Source: Cellulophaga baltica (GTDB lineage: Bacteria; Bacteroidota; Bacteroidia; Flavobacteriales; Flavobacteriaceae). From it: a stretch of DNA of 64,000 nt. This document shows positions 1-8,854 of the stretch, piece after piece. The translations under genes and the position numbers were made by a program. The first letter of the stretch is position 1, and each line of letters opens with the position of its first letter. The notes under the pieces were generated by a model that was given only the letters and a program-made list of their open reading frames with translations, ran no database searches and was not told the origin of the DNA. Where the stretch lies: NCBI RefSeq assembly GCF_900102165.1, contig NZ_FNBD01000002.1:186001-250000 (forward strand). The letters run 5' to 3'.

Positions 1-712
1 GTGGGAAAATAATATTGTATAAGGTTGATGTCCCAACATCTACAGTATTATAATCTCTACCTGATTCTGAAAAACCATAGCCTGCGAAGTGTTTTGCTGT
101 AGCTGCAATGGTCAAGGGTGAAGCTAGATTATCACCTTGAAATCCCTTTACACGCGCGTAAGCAATCTTACTACCTAAATAGGGATCTTCACCTGCTCCT
201 TCCATCACTCTGCCCCATCGTGCATCACGAGAAATATCTACCATAGGAGCAAAAGTCCAATTAATACCACTGGCTGCTGCCTCTGCTGCGGCAACTTCCG
301 ATGACTTTTTTATAGCTTCAAGATCCCAACTTGCAGCTTCTGCTAAAGGAATAGGGCTAATAGTTTTATAGCCATGTATAACATCAAAACCTATAATTAA
401 TGGTATCCCCAACCGTGTTTCTTCTACTGCTATTTTTTGTACTTTACGAACTTCCTTAACCCCAGTAACGTTTAACATAGACCCTACCAAGCCGGTTTTA
501 AGATGCTCGTATTTATTGGCTGCATCACCGTCTTTAGGTACGGGACCCGTAACATTCCAGAACCCATTATATTGATTCATCTGACCAATTTTTTCTTGGA
601 GTGTCATTATAGAAAGTAGTGAATCTACCTTCTGATCAATGCTTGACTTTTTTCCTTGACTCAGGCCTAGATTGCAAAACAATCCGATACAAATAATCAC
701 TTTGAAATTCAT
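1..712 (-). CDS. Glycoside hydrolase family 3 beta-glucosidase, N-terminal part (cut by window edge)
   Basis: The start codon is at 712 and the frame stays open to base 1, giving about 237 residues of a protein that should be about 750 long. Residues 1-18 form a signal peptide. The mature part carries family 3 landmarks: LQEKIGQMNQ near the N-terminus, LIIGFDVIHGYKT, the strand WTFAPMVDISRDARWGR followed by GEDPYLGS, and the AKHFAGYG loop. These belong to the (beta/alpha)8 domain of BglX-like enzymes, which remove glucose from the non-reducing end of beta-gluco-oligosaccharides. The nucleophile Asp lies beyond the window. It sits 98 bases downstream of the GH16 gene with a terminator-like hairpin between. 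The likely role is finishing laminarin oligosaccharides in the periplasm. Family is certain; exact substrate is inferred from the neighbours. Confidence 0.93.
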   Translation of the reverse strand, partial: MNFKVIICIGLFCNLGLSQGKKSSIDQKVDSLLSIMTLQEKIGQMNQYNGFWNVTGPVPKDGDAANKYEHLKTGLVGSMLNVTGVKEVRKVQKIAVEETRLGIPLIIGFDVIHGYKTISPIPLAEAASWDLEAIKKSSEVAAAEAAASGINWTFAPMVDISRDARWGRVMEGAGEDPYLGSKIAYARVKGFQGDNLASPLTIAATAKHFAGYGFSESGRDYNTVDVGTSTLYNIIFP

Positions 713-753
713 GTGTTCTAATTTATTATAATAGTACGGTATTTTATTTAACT

Positions 754-793
754 AAAAAAAGGAGTAATTGAGCTATGAATTCTCAATTACTCC
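754..793 (-). terminator. Hairpin with T-tract between GH16 and GH3 genes
   Basis: Perfect 12-bp arms (GGAGTAATTGAG at 761-772 and CTCAATTACTCC at 782-793) enclose a 9-base loop. On the minus strand the stem is followed by seven Ts. It lies 18 bases after the GH16 stop and 42 bases before the GH3 start, so it should end or attenuate the susC-to-GH16 transcript. Confidence 0.8.
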
Positions 794-810
794 AGCATAA
801 AAAAACTCAA

Positions 811-2460
811 TTATTGATATACTCTTACATAATCAATTTCCATAGTATCTTCAGTAAAAGCTGCATCTATTGTTCCTCCTAGTGTACCTCCCATAGCAAT
901 ATTCATAATTAAGAACTGACTTTCATCAAAAGGCCATGTTTGATCATCTTTGACCCCAGGATTATACGTGTAAAAAATAACATCGTCTAGTAAGAAAGAT
1001 ATTTCATTTTCAGACCAGTTTACAGAATAAATGTGAAATTCTGATGCGACATTAGTTGCTGTGGTTTCCCCTTTATTTATCGTATTTCCAAAACTAGAAG
1101 GCGTATGAATGGCAGATTGTACCACGTTTACATTATTTCCAACATGCTCCATGATATCTATTTCTCCGCTATTAGGCCATCCTACGGTTTCAAAGTTGGA
1201 TCCTAACATCCACAAGGCTGGCCATGTACCACCAGCCTGCGGCAACTTAGCTCTTATATCTACCCTTCCGTATGTAAAATCAAAAAGTCCTTGAGATTTT
1301 AAACGCGCAGAAGTATAATTGCTTCCACTGAAGGTTTCTGCTTTCGCTGTAATTTTTAGAGTACCGTCAGAAACAACAGCATTATCAGTACTATTAGTAT
1401 AGTACTGAGATTCATTATTACCCCAGCCTCCAGCGCCGATATCATAGGTCCAATTGGCAGCATTAGGTGTTCCATCTACATCAAAATCATCAGACCAAAT
1501 TAAATTGGTATACGTAACATCTACAGAGGAAGGTTCCTGCACTATACCTTCATCATCAGCAGTTAAAATAAACCACCAGTTAAATTCATTATTACCATCA
1601 GCAGTGGTAAGAATCATTTCATTTGCGGTTCTACTAAAAATTCTATAGTTATGGTCTCCTCCTGTGTAATATCCTAAAAAAGCAGTACCTCCTAAACTAA
1701 GGGTTTCTACACCATCAGGAGCAGAAAGAGTCCATTGGTTTGAATAATCAGCATAAGAATAGTTTTCAATATCCGATCCGTTGGCCTCTTCATTATGAGC
1801 ACCAAGTTCATCAACTAAATTAACTCTCCCAAAAATAGTTCCGCTAGTATCCACAGATGGATCATCATTTACGCTATTTGTAATATGGGTAAAACTACCA
1901 TCGCTATTAAAAATATAACGATCATCATACATACCGGTAGCAGATTTTTCATTTGCTGTTGCACTGTACCATTCTGCAGGAATATTTCCTCCTACAGGCC
2001 CAAGTCCAAAATGCCCGCCTGATTCTGCTTTAATTCGCCATGTTCTAGTCCCATCTGCCACCAACATTTGCAACAAATCTTCTGGAGCTGAATACGAGGC
2101 AAAAACCTCTAGATCTAATATATAGCTTGTAGACAACCCTGCGGCACCTACTGCAATGACTGCAACTGAATAATTATTTAAACCTGTGGTACTAAAATTA
2201 TAGGTTTTAGATCCTGAAGGTATCGCCTCTCTATTCCCGTTATATACAAACTGATAAGAGATAGCATCATCTGCTGTAGCTGTTAAATTTACAGTACCAC
2301 TACCATCCCCATTTGGATTGTCTGCATCTGCACCCACTAACTCAACAGAAACTTGCAAGTTAGATGGCGCTACTATAACATCTAAATCGGGTTCATCTTC
2401 TTGACAACCTAACAAGAGTAAGCCAAAAACACCTAATAGAATTATTTTTATATTTTTCAT
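811..2460 (-). CDS. GH16 family lipoprotein, laminarinase-type endo-beta-1,3-glucanase
   Basis: The 549-residue protein starts with a lipoprotein signal ending in LLLLGC (Cys19), so it is probably tethered to the outer membrane, perhaps facing outward. Residues about 30-118 resemble the PKD-like domains of the neighbouring lipoprotein (APSN start, GTVNLT). Residues about 138-300 match the unnamed domain duplicated in that same lipoprotein (TWRI, FGLGP, DDRYIF). Residues 315-549 are the GH16 catalytic domain. The motif SGEIDIMEHVG places the nucleophile at Glu433, Asp435 and the acid/base at Glu438; this spacing with one extra residue is typical of laminarinases and lichenases rather than agarases. 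WPALWMLG and the C-terminal DYVRVYQ are also family landmarks. It is fourth in the susC operon, 18 bases behind the lipoprotein gene. Family certain, laminarin preference inferred from GH3 company. Confidence 0.93.
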   Translation of the reverse strand: MKNIKIILLGVFGLLLLGCQEDEPDLDVIVAPSNLQVSVELVGADADNPNGDGSGTVNLTATADDAISYQFVYNGNREAIPSGSKTYNFSTTGLNNYSVAVIAVGAAGLSTSYILDLEVFASYSAPEDLLQMLVADGTRTWRIKAESGGHFGLGPVGGNIPAEWYSATANEKSATGMYDDRYIFNSDGSFTHITNSVNDDPSVDTSGTIFGRVNLVDELGAHNEEANGSDIENYSYADYSNQWTLSAPDGVETLSLGGTAFLGYYTGGDHNYRIFSRTANEMILTTADGNNEFNWWFILTADDEGIVQEPSSVDVTYTNLIWSDDFDVDGTPNAANWTYDIGAGGWGNNESQYYTNSTDNAVVSDGTLKITAKAETFSGSNYTSARLKSQGLFDFTYGRVDIRAKLPQAGGTWPALWMLGSNFETVGWPNSGEIDIMEHVGNNVNVVQSAIHTPSSFGNTINKGETTATNVASEFHIYSVNWSENEISFLLDDVIFYTYNPGVKDDQTWPFDESQFLIMNIAMGGTLGGTIDAAFTEDTMEIDYVRVYQ

Positions 2461-2478
2461 AATAATAGCTTTTTCTTA

Positions 2479-4077
2479 TTAATCTTTTACAAGCTTGAAT
2501 TGCCAAAAAACACCAGAACCTGTTCCTGTCTCAATCACCACACTCATCGTATTATTATCAATAAATGTAGCATTGTAGACAATTGAACTTGGCGCATCTC
2601 CTGGAGCCGCTAATTCGCCTGTATTTGTTCCTTTCGCAAGTGCAATATATGCTCCTATGCCATTTATAGTAATAGTACCTGCAGACTCATCATAAGCATA
2701 AGTAGCAGATGTAGTACCATCATGAGGCGCTACTGGAGTTCCGCAAGAATCAGAACCACCTTGCCAGCCTTCAATCCAAGTTTCCGTCCCTAGATTTACA
2801 GAATAACTATTATCAGATCCAAAGATATATTCATCATCTATTAAGCAAGCACGATCTATAATACCTTGATCATCCAAAGAAAACCAACTCACATCGCCAA
2901 TAGCTGGGCCCACTCCGAAAGAACCTGCCTCAGATGCTATTCTCCATGTACCCACAATTGGAGCTTCCACTTTTTTCACTAATTTAAACTGCCAGAAGAC
3001 ACCCTCACTTGTTTCTAAATACACATTCATCGTGTTTTTATCTTCCGCTAGAGAAACATTGTACGTAATAGAATTTGGAGCATCAGCAGGTGTGCTTAAT
3101 TCTCCGTCATTAGTTCCTTTAGCCAAAGCTATAAATGCTCCAGTTCCTGTTATGGTAATTGTACTAGAGGCATCATCATAACTATAAGATGCTGCACTAG
3201 AACCATCATGTGGTGCTACAGGAGCTCCACAAGAATCTGTACCTCCCTGCCAAGCTTCAATCCAGGTTTCTGAACCTAAAATCGTACTAAAGGTACCTCC
3301 TGATCCAAAAACATACTCGTCATCAATAAAACATGCTCTATCTTCAATCCCTTGTGCATCTAATGAAAACCAGCTAACATCACCAATAGCAGGGCCTACT
3401 CCAAAAGAACCTGCTTCAGAAGCAAGTACCCAAGTACCTATAAAATCTTCTAAAGTAGCAGAAACAGGGTCACTTATACTCACAGTATCTTCATATTCAA
3501 TAGTGGTGGCACTAGCGCCTTTTGCGACAACTCTAATAGTGTACTCTCCTGCAGCTGCATAAGTATATGTAGCCGCTTCGCCTGCCATAATCGTAGTTGC
3601 CTCTTCTTCCAAAGCTTCTCCAAAATAAACATCAAAAACTGTAGCATCATCTGCATTAGGTGTTACGGTAACGTCATAATTATTAACAACAATTATATCT
3701 GCTGATAAATTTGACGGTGGTGTAAAAGAAACTGAGATGCTTTTATTAAGTTCACTCGTAAGACCTGAGGCACTCAAAGCGACAATTCTTATGATATAAT
3801 CTCCTTCTTCATATACATGCGAAGCCGCTTCACCTGGAGCAACATCTGTAGGCGTTTCATCTTCTAAGTCTCCAAAATATACTTGAAAACTTGTTACACC
3901 TTCTGCTGTAGGCGTAAGTGTTACCGTACCCGTATCGTCATTAGATATATCAAATACCGCTGCAACATTAGAAGGAGCAGATACATCTTTAAATGCATAG
4001 GAAACTTCATCATCCGTACAAGCAGTAATTGCGATTATGCTTAAAAAGCAAATAACTAAATTTTTTATAATCTTCAT
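2479..4077 (-). CDS. PUL surface lipoprotein with two PKD-like domains and two copies of an unnamed domain (SusE-position glycan-binding candidate)
   Basis: This 532-residue lipoprotein has its lipobox ending at Cys20. Residues about 33-118 and 119-203 are two PKD-like beta-sandwich repeats that each start near a P-S-N. Residues about 213-368 and 375-531 are a tandem duplication of a roughly 155-residue domain: each copy has GTW, SEAGSFGVGPAIGDVSWFSL, DDEY(V/I)F, ETWIE.WQGG, APHDG and ends with VFWQFKLVK. Each copy has two cysteines (249/283 and 411/445) that could form a disulfide. The same domain occurs once in the adjacent GH16 enzyme. Its place after susD and its lack of catalytic motifs suggest a surface glycan-binding protein handing chains to SusCD. 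The binding function is inferred from position. Confidence 0.85.
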   Translation of the reverse strand: MKIIKNLVICFLSIIAITACTDDEVSYAFKDVSAPSNVAAVFDISNDDTGTVTLTPTAEGVTSFQVYFGDLEDETPTDVAPGEAASHVYEEGDYIIRIVALSASGLTSELNKSISVSFTPPSNLSADIIVVNNYDVTVTPNADDATVFDVYFGEALEEEATTIMAGEAATYTYAAAGEYTIRVVAKGASATTIEYEDTVSISDPVSATLEDFIGTWVLASEAGSFGVGPAIGDVSWFSLDAQGIEDRACFIDDEYVFGSGGTFSTILGSETWIEAWQGGTDSCGAPVAPHDGSSAASYSYDDASSTITITGTGAFIALAKGTNDGELSTPADAPNSITYNVSLAEDKNTMNVYLETSEGVFWQFKLVKKVEAPIVGTWRIASEAGSFGVGPAIGDVSWFSLDDQGIIDRACLIDDEYIFGSDNSYSVNLGTETWIEGWQGGSDSCGTPVAPHDGTTSATYAYDESAGTITINGIGAYIALAKGTNTGELAAPGDAPSSIVYNATFIDNNTMSVVIETGTGSGVFWQFKLVKD

Positions 4078-4095
4078 TTTTACAATTTTTTTTAA

Positions 4096-5574
4096 TTAAT
4101 ATCCTGGATTTTGCTCCCAACGGTTTCCTGACAATTCTATTTCTATAGATGGAATAGGAAATAATTCATGCTTTCCTGATTGAAATCCATCAATTTCTTC
4201 AGCCGCTCTTCCTGTTCTTACTAAATCAAAAAAGCGATGCCCCTCCCCTACTAATTCTACTCTTCTCTCTTGGTAGATAGCTGTCGTTAAACTAGAACCT
4301 GTTGTGGTCACGTCATCTAAATTTGCTCTTTCTCGTACCCTATTAAGATAAGTAAGCGCACGTGAATCGCTTATGCTTCCTCTATTCAATGCTTCGGCTG
4401 CCATTAATAAGACATCCGCAAAACGTATTGCTCTATAATTATTTGGGTTTGTTAGGTTGGCATCACCTGTATTAGAATCTTCGGCAGCATCTAACCTTGG
4501 AAGGTATTTTCTGTTAAAAAATCCCGTATGCTCATTACCCGTTCCAAAAGTTGCACCGGTTTCTTCTGCCCATGCATCTATATTTAATATGGCAATATCT
4601 CTACGCGTATCACCCGCTTCAAATGCATCGTAGACTTCTTGAGTTGGGATATTAAAACTAAACCCTGATTCAAAACTAGGACCAGCATAATTTCTTATTC
4701 CATTAAACCCTACAGCAACATTACCTTCACTACACTGTAAGCACTCAAAGCCAGCTCCTTCTTTATCCGTATACTGTACTTCAAAAACCGATTCTATATT
4801 ATTTTCATTATCTAATTCAAACATGGTACTATAATCTTCTAAAAGATCATAAGGACCATTATTTATTAAATCTTCTAAAACGCTTGCTGCTTGAGCAAAT
4901 TTATCCTGATATAGATATGCTTTTCCCAAGAGTGCCTGAGCTGCTCCTTTAGTAATTCTACCTTTTTGTGCTTGGGTATACGGTAAATTGTCTACTGCAT
5001 ATTGTAAATCAATTTCAATTTGTGCATATATCTCAGCAACAGGTGTTCTTCCCACCAAATACTGATCGCCAAATAATAATCGTTGATCTACAGCTAAAGG
5101 AACATCTCCGAACCATTTCACTAGCTCAAAATAGTAATAAGCCCTTAAAAAAGTAGCTTCTGCTAAAAGTGCTTCTTTTCCTGTAAAATCAGTTTTATCT
5201 TTAAACTCCAAAACATAGTTGGCACGATTAACGCCAGCAAACATCCATCCCCAGATACTTTCTAACTGTACATTTAAAGAAGTGTGCAACATATCATCTA
5301 TCTGTTGTATTCCAATTACATCTGTAGCACTTTCACCACCTGCCAAAGTATTATCCGAAGCAATTTCTCCTAACAATACATTAAGATATGTAGATTGAAG
5401 TAAATCATAAGCCCCCGTTAATGCGGATTGATAATCTTCTTCTGAATTGAAAAAATCTTCTGAGTTTTCATCTTCTGATTCAACATTTACAAAGTCATCA
5501 CTACAGGATATAGAAAATATCGTAATACTAGCAAACGCAATAACGTGTTTTAAAAAAGTGTTTTTTATCATCAT
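4096..5574 (-). CDS. susD: SusD/RagB family outer-membrane nutrient-binding lipoprotein
   Basis: At 492 residues with a lipobox cysteine at position 24 (or 23 if the second Met is the start), this fits the SusD family. The N-terminal region shows the family pattern of a short acidic stretch after the Cys, then an alpha-helical stretch with SEEDYQSALTGAYDLLQ. TPR-like helices follow (AQALLGKAYLYQDKFAQAA). The C-terminal RAIRFADVLLMAAEALNR, TYLNRVRERA and ERRVELVGEGHRFFDLVRTG are classic SusD signatures. SusD proteins form the lid of the SusC channel and bind the polysaccharide at the cell surface. The gene starts only 4 bases after the susC stop, so the two are surely cotranscribed. The family call is secure; the ligand, probably a beta-glucan, is inferred from GH16 and GH3. 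Confidence 0.96.
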   Translation of the reverse strand: MMIKNTFLKHVIAFASITIFSISCSDDFVNVESEDENSEDFFNSEEDYQSALTGAYDLLQSTYLNVLLGEIASDNTLAGGESATDVIGIQQIDDMLHTSLNVQLESIWGWMFAGVNRANYVLEFKDKTDFTGKEALLAEATFLRAYYYFELVKWFGDVPLAVDQRLLFGDQYLVGRTPVAEIYAQIEIDLQYAVDNLPYTQAQKGRITKGAAQALLGKAYLYQDKFAQAASVLEDLINNGPYDLLEDYSTMFELDNENNIESVFEVQYTDKEGAGFECLQCSEGNVAVGFNGIRNYAGPSFESGFSFNIPTQEVYDAFEAGDTRRDIAILNIDAWAEETGATFGTGNEHTGFFNRKYLPRLDAAEDSNTGDANLTNPNNYRAIRFADVLLMAAEALNRGSISDSRALTYLNRVRERANLDDVTTTGSSLTTAIYQERRVELVGEGHRFFDLVRTGRAAEEIDGFQSGKHELFPIPSIEIELSGNRWEQNPGY

Positions 5575-5578
5575 TACA

Positions 5579-8500
5579 TTAAAATTTAAGGTTTAAACCT
5601 AATAAGTAGGTACGTGGTACTGGGTAAAATCCTGAATCAAATCCTGAACCTATTGGATCTCCAGAAGATGCTGATGGATCAAATCCTTTATATTTAGAAA
5701 AAGTAAAAACATTACTGGCAGATACATACAAACGTAATTTGCTGATTCCAATATCCTTGATACCCTCACTATTTAAAGAATATCCTAATTGCATATTTTG
5801 TGCTCTAACAAACGAGCCATCTTCTACATAAAAATCTGAAAACAAAATATTAGAAGTTGCTCCGTTTGTTACTCTTGGATATTCATTGGTGCTTCCTTCT
5901 CCTATCCATCTATTTAAAGCATACACAGATTGATTTGTTATTGGATTATTTCTGTCATAATTTCTAACAATATCATTTCCAATGGATGCAAAGATGTACG
6001 TCTGAAAATCAAAATTTTTGTAATCAAATGAAACGTTTAATCCCATTGTAAAATCAGGAATCGGATTTCCAAGATTGGTACTGTCATCAAAATCTATGCT
6101 GCCATCACCATTTACATCTACGAAGCGAATATCTCCGGGAGCTGCTTCAGAACCAAGACCTATTTGACTTGGATGTGCATCTATTTCTGCTTGATTTTGA
6201 AAAATTCCATCGGTCTTAAGTCCATAAAAATACCCTATAGGCAGACCTGCTTCCATACGAGAAACGCCAGATTGACCAATTCCAAAGCTTCCACCTTGTT
6301 CATAGCCTATACCATTTTCAACACTTAATACTTCATTTTCTAAATACGTGAAATTATAATTGATTCCGAATCTAAAATTTTCCGAGTACGGTGTTTCATA
6401 ACCGATAGCAAACTCAAAACCACTGTTACGTACAGAACCTGCATTAGCAACAGGGTTTCCTGCACCAGGCGCAGAGGTTCCTAAAATTCCAGAAGATTCT
6501 ACAACTAGCAACAAATTATCTGTTTGCTTATTAAAGTAGTCTGCAGTAATATTAATTGTATTATTAAAGAGTTTTGCATCTAATCCAATATCTAAGGTAG
6601 TTTGTTCTTCCCATTGTATTTCCGGATTAGAAACTCTACCTACCGCTTGTCCAAATACTAACTCATTATCAAACACATAAGTGCCCTCACCTGATAATAA
6701 AGAAACAAAGCCAAATCCAGGTATTCTATCATTACCTAAGACCCCATAAGATGCTCTCAGTTTCACAAAATTAATCACACTGTTCTCCTTGAAAAAATCC
6801 TCATCAGATACTACCCAACCTAATGAACCGGAAGGAAAATATCCAAATTTATTATCTGGACCAAATGCTGTTGAACCATCCCGTCTAACTACTGCAGAAA
6901 GCAAATATTTTCCTTTATAGTTATACTGCATTCTAGCAAAATAAGAGAGCAACCTAGAATCATATAATCTATTTGAACGCGCTACAAAAGAGTCATTGAA
7001 TACCGTGGCCGTTTCCAGGCTAGGATCAGATAATGTCGTATTAGTGACACCTTCATAAGTTCCTCCATACTCGTCTGCAGTAGTTTTGAAAATTGAAGTA
7101 CCTAGTGTAATTTTCAAATCATGAACCTCATTGAAAACCTTATCATAATCTATAAAAGCATCAAAAGTATAATCTCTATAAAACTGATTAGATACTCCGT
7201 AGGCAGCATTTGTTCTATCAAATACCGTATTATTGCCAACATTTCCAAAATCTGAAATTGGGAAATAGGCAGAATAATCTACTTCTGAATAGTTCCACTG
7301 ATAGTTAGATGTTACTTTGAAATTGTTTAAAAAAGAATAATCTAAACCGAATACCCCACTAATTTTATCAATTTTTGTTCTGTTAAAAGTGTTTTGCAAC
7401 TGCGCTAATGGGTTTATCACCTCAATTGGATGCCCAAGAGCTCTTGTGAAACTTCCATCTGTATCTGCAACACTAAGTATTGGTGAAATATTAAGTGCAT
7501 TAAACAAAACAGAACCCAAGCCACCCTCGGCAAGGGTCTTTCTTAATGTTCCCGTATAGATTAAGTTGGCTTTAAAATTTAAACCGTCTAACAGTTCCGT
7601 ATTAAAATTCAATCTTGTATTATACCTCGTAAAATTAGCTTTAGATCCTCCGACAATACCATCTTGCGTAAGAACGGAAGAGCCAAAAGAATACCTAGAT
7701 TTCTCTGTACCTCCACTAATGGTTAAGTTATGATTGAAAATAGGCGCTTTTTGAAAGACCTCATCTTGCCAATCTGTACCTGTTCCTAATAGTGCTAAAT
7801 TTGGATATGGAATGGCCTCTCCGTTTGCCGCAGCCGCCTCATTTTTAATAACTCCATATTCCGTAGCATTTAATAAAGGTAACCATCTGGTTGTTTCTTG
7901 AAAACCTCCATAAGTATCATAAGAAAATTGTAGCGGGGTTGATTTCTTTCCTGTTTTTGTTGTTATCAAAATAACGCCATTTGCAGCCCTTACTCCGTAA
8001 ATACCTGCCGTAGCATCTTTCAATACATTGATACTTTCAATATCTCCAGGGTTTACAACACTTAAATCCTCAATAACATTACCATCTACCAAAATTAATG
8101 GGTTGTTATTTCCATTTGTAGATACACCCCTAATCCTAATATTAGATGCACTACCCGGAGAACCAGATTGAGAGGTAATATTTACCCCTGCAACTTGCCC
8201 TTGTAGCGCTTGCTCTATACGAGTTGGCTTTAATTGCTCAATAGTTTCTGCTCCAATTACTGTTACAGCTCCTGTAATTTCTTTCTTAGTTTGAGTACCA
8301 TACCCAATAACTACCACCTCATTTAAAGCGCTGACATCTTCGGTTAAAGAAATAGTAATAAAATTAGAATCTTTAATTGCGATTTCTTTGGTAGTATACC
8401 CTATGTATGAAACCACAAGTACATCTCCTACTTTTAATTTATCGATAGTAAAATTACCATCAAAATCTGTTGTAGTTCCTCGTGTTTGATTTTTCACAAC

Positions 8501-8626
8501 CACATTTACTCCAGGCAAAACATCATTTATACTCCCATCCTTTACAGTACCATTTACTGTAAAATCTTGAGCCCAAGAGGTTGTGGTTAAAAAAATTGCT
8601 GCGAGCAACAAAAATATGTTTTTCAT
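5579..8626 (-). CDS. susC: SusC/RagA family TonB-linked outer-membrane transporter
   Basis: The 1015-residue protein has a signal peptide (cut near TTSWAQ), then a carboxypeptidase-D-like domain (residues about 22-100, NGTVKD, LPGVNVVVK, DFDGNFTID, VSYIGYTTKEI). A TonB box and plug domain follow (LNEVVVIGYGTQTKKEITGA, then RIRG, PLILVDG, INVLKDATAGIYGVRAANGV). The remainder is the 22-strand barrel, ending in the aromatic residue of LNLKF as barrel proteins do. The DATA..YG motif is diagnostic of the SusC family. It imports oligosaccharides through the outer membrane using ExbBD-TonB energy, with SusD as lid. It is first in a four-gene operon and has a 228-base leader region containing a perfect 14-bp palindrome that could be the operator. 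Confidence 0.97.
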   Translation of the reverse strand: MKNIFLLLAAIFLTTTSWAQDFTVNGTVKDGSINDVLPGVNVVVKNQTRGTTTDFDGNFTIDKLKVGDVLVVSYIGYTTKEIAIKDSNFITISLTEDVSALNEVVVIGYGTQTKKEITGAVTVIGAETIEQLKPTRIEQALQGQVAGVNITSQSGSPGSASNIRIRGVSTNGNNNPLILVDGNVIEDLSVVNPGDIESINVLKDATAGIYGVRAANGVILITTKTGKKSTPLQFSYDTYGGFQETTRWLPLLNATEYGVIKNEAAAANGEAIPYPNLALLGTGTDWQDEVFQKAPIFNHNLTISGGTEKSRYSFGSSVLTQDGIVGGSKANFTRYNTRLNFNTELLDGLNFKANLIYTGTLRKTLAEGGLGSVLFNALNISPILSVADTDGSFTRALGHPIEVINPLAQLQNTFNRTKIDKISGVFGLDYSFLNNFKVTSNYQWNYSEVDYSAYFPISDFGNVGNNTVFDRTNAAYGVSNQFYRDYTFDAFIDYDKVFNEVHDLKITLGTSIFKTTADEYGGTYEGVTNTTLSDPSLETATVFNDSFVARSNRLYDSRLLSYFARMQYNYKGKYLLSAVVRRDGSTAFGPDNKFGYFPSGSLGWVVSDEDFFKENSVINFVKLRASYGVLGNDRIPGFGFVSLLSGEGTYVFDNELVFGQAVGRVSNPEIQWEEQTTLDIGLDAKLFNNTINITADYFNKQTDNLLLVVESSGILGTSAPGAGNPVANAGSVRNSGFEFAIGYETPYSENFRFGINYNFTYLENEVLSVENGIGYEQGGSFGIGQSGVSRMEAGLPIGYFYGLKTDGIFQNQAEIDAHPSQIGLGSEAAPGDIRFVDVNGDGSIDFDDSTNLGNPIPDFTMGLNVSFDYKNFDFQTYIFASIGNDIVRNYDRNNPITNQSVYALNRWIGEGSTNEYPRVTNGATSNILFSDFYVEDGSFVRAQNMQLGYSLNSEGIKDIGISKLRLYVSASNVFTFSKYKGFDPSASSGDPIGSGFDSGFYPVPRTYLLGLNLKF

Positions 8627-8765
8627 ATGTTGAGTTTTAGAATTCCGAATTTATAAAGACATATTTTATCATTATAATAACAGACCACAACAAAAAATAT
8701 ACATATCGTAATTAAAATCCCATAAATAGAGATATAAGCAATGAGAATAAGCCTTGAGCCCTTAC

Positions 8766-8779
8766 CTATCTTAAGATAG
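8766..8779. promoter_or_regulatory. Perfect 14-bp palindrome upstream of susC, candidate operator
   Basis: CTATCTTAAGATAG is its own reverse complement and lies about 140 bases upstream of the susC start, in the gap after the regulator gene. A dimeric HTH regulator would bind such a site. No convincing TAnnTTTG promoter was found between it and susC, so this is position and symmetry only. Confidence 0.35.
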
Positions 8780-8854
8780 TGTTATACTAATGAAGTCTTA
8801 AAAACCCCTCTTGTATGGGTAATGTTGTAGTGTAAAAAATACGTGTAGTGTTCC

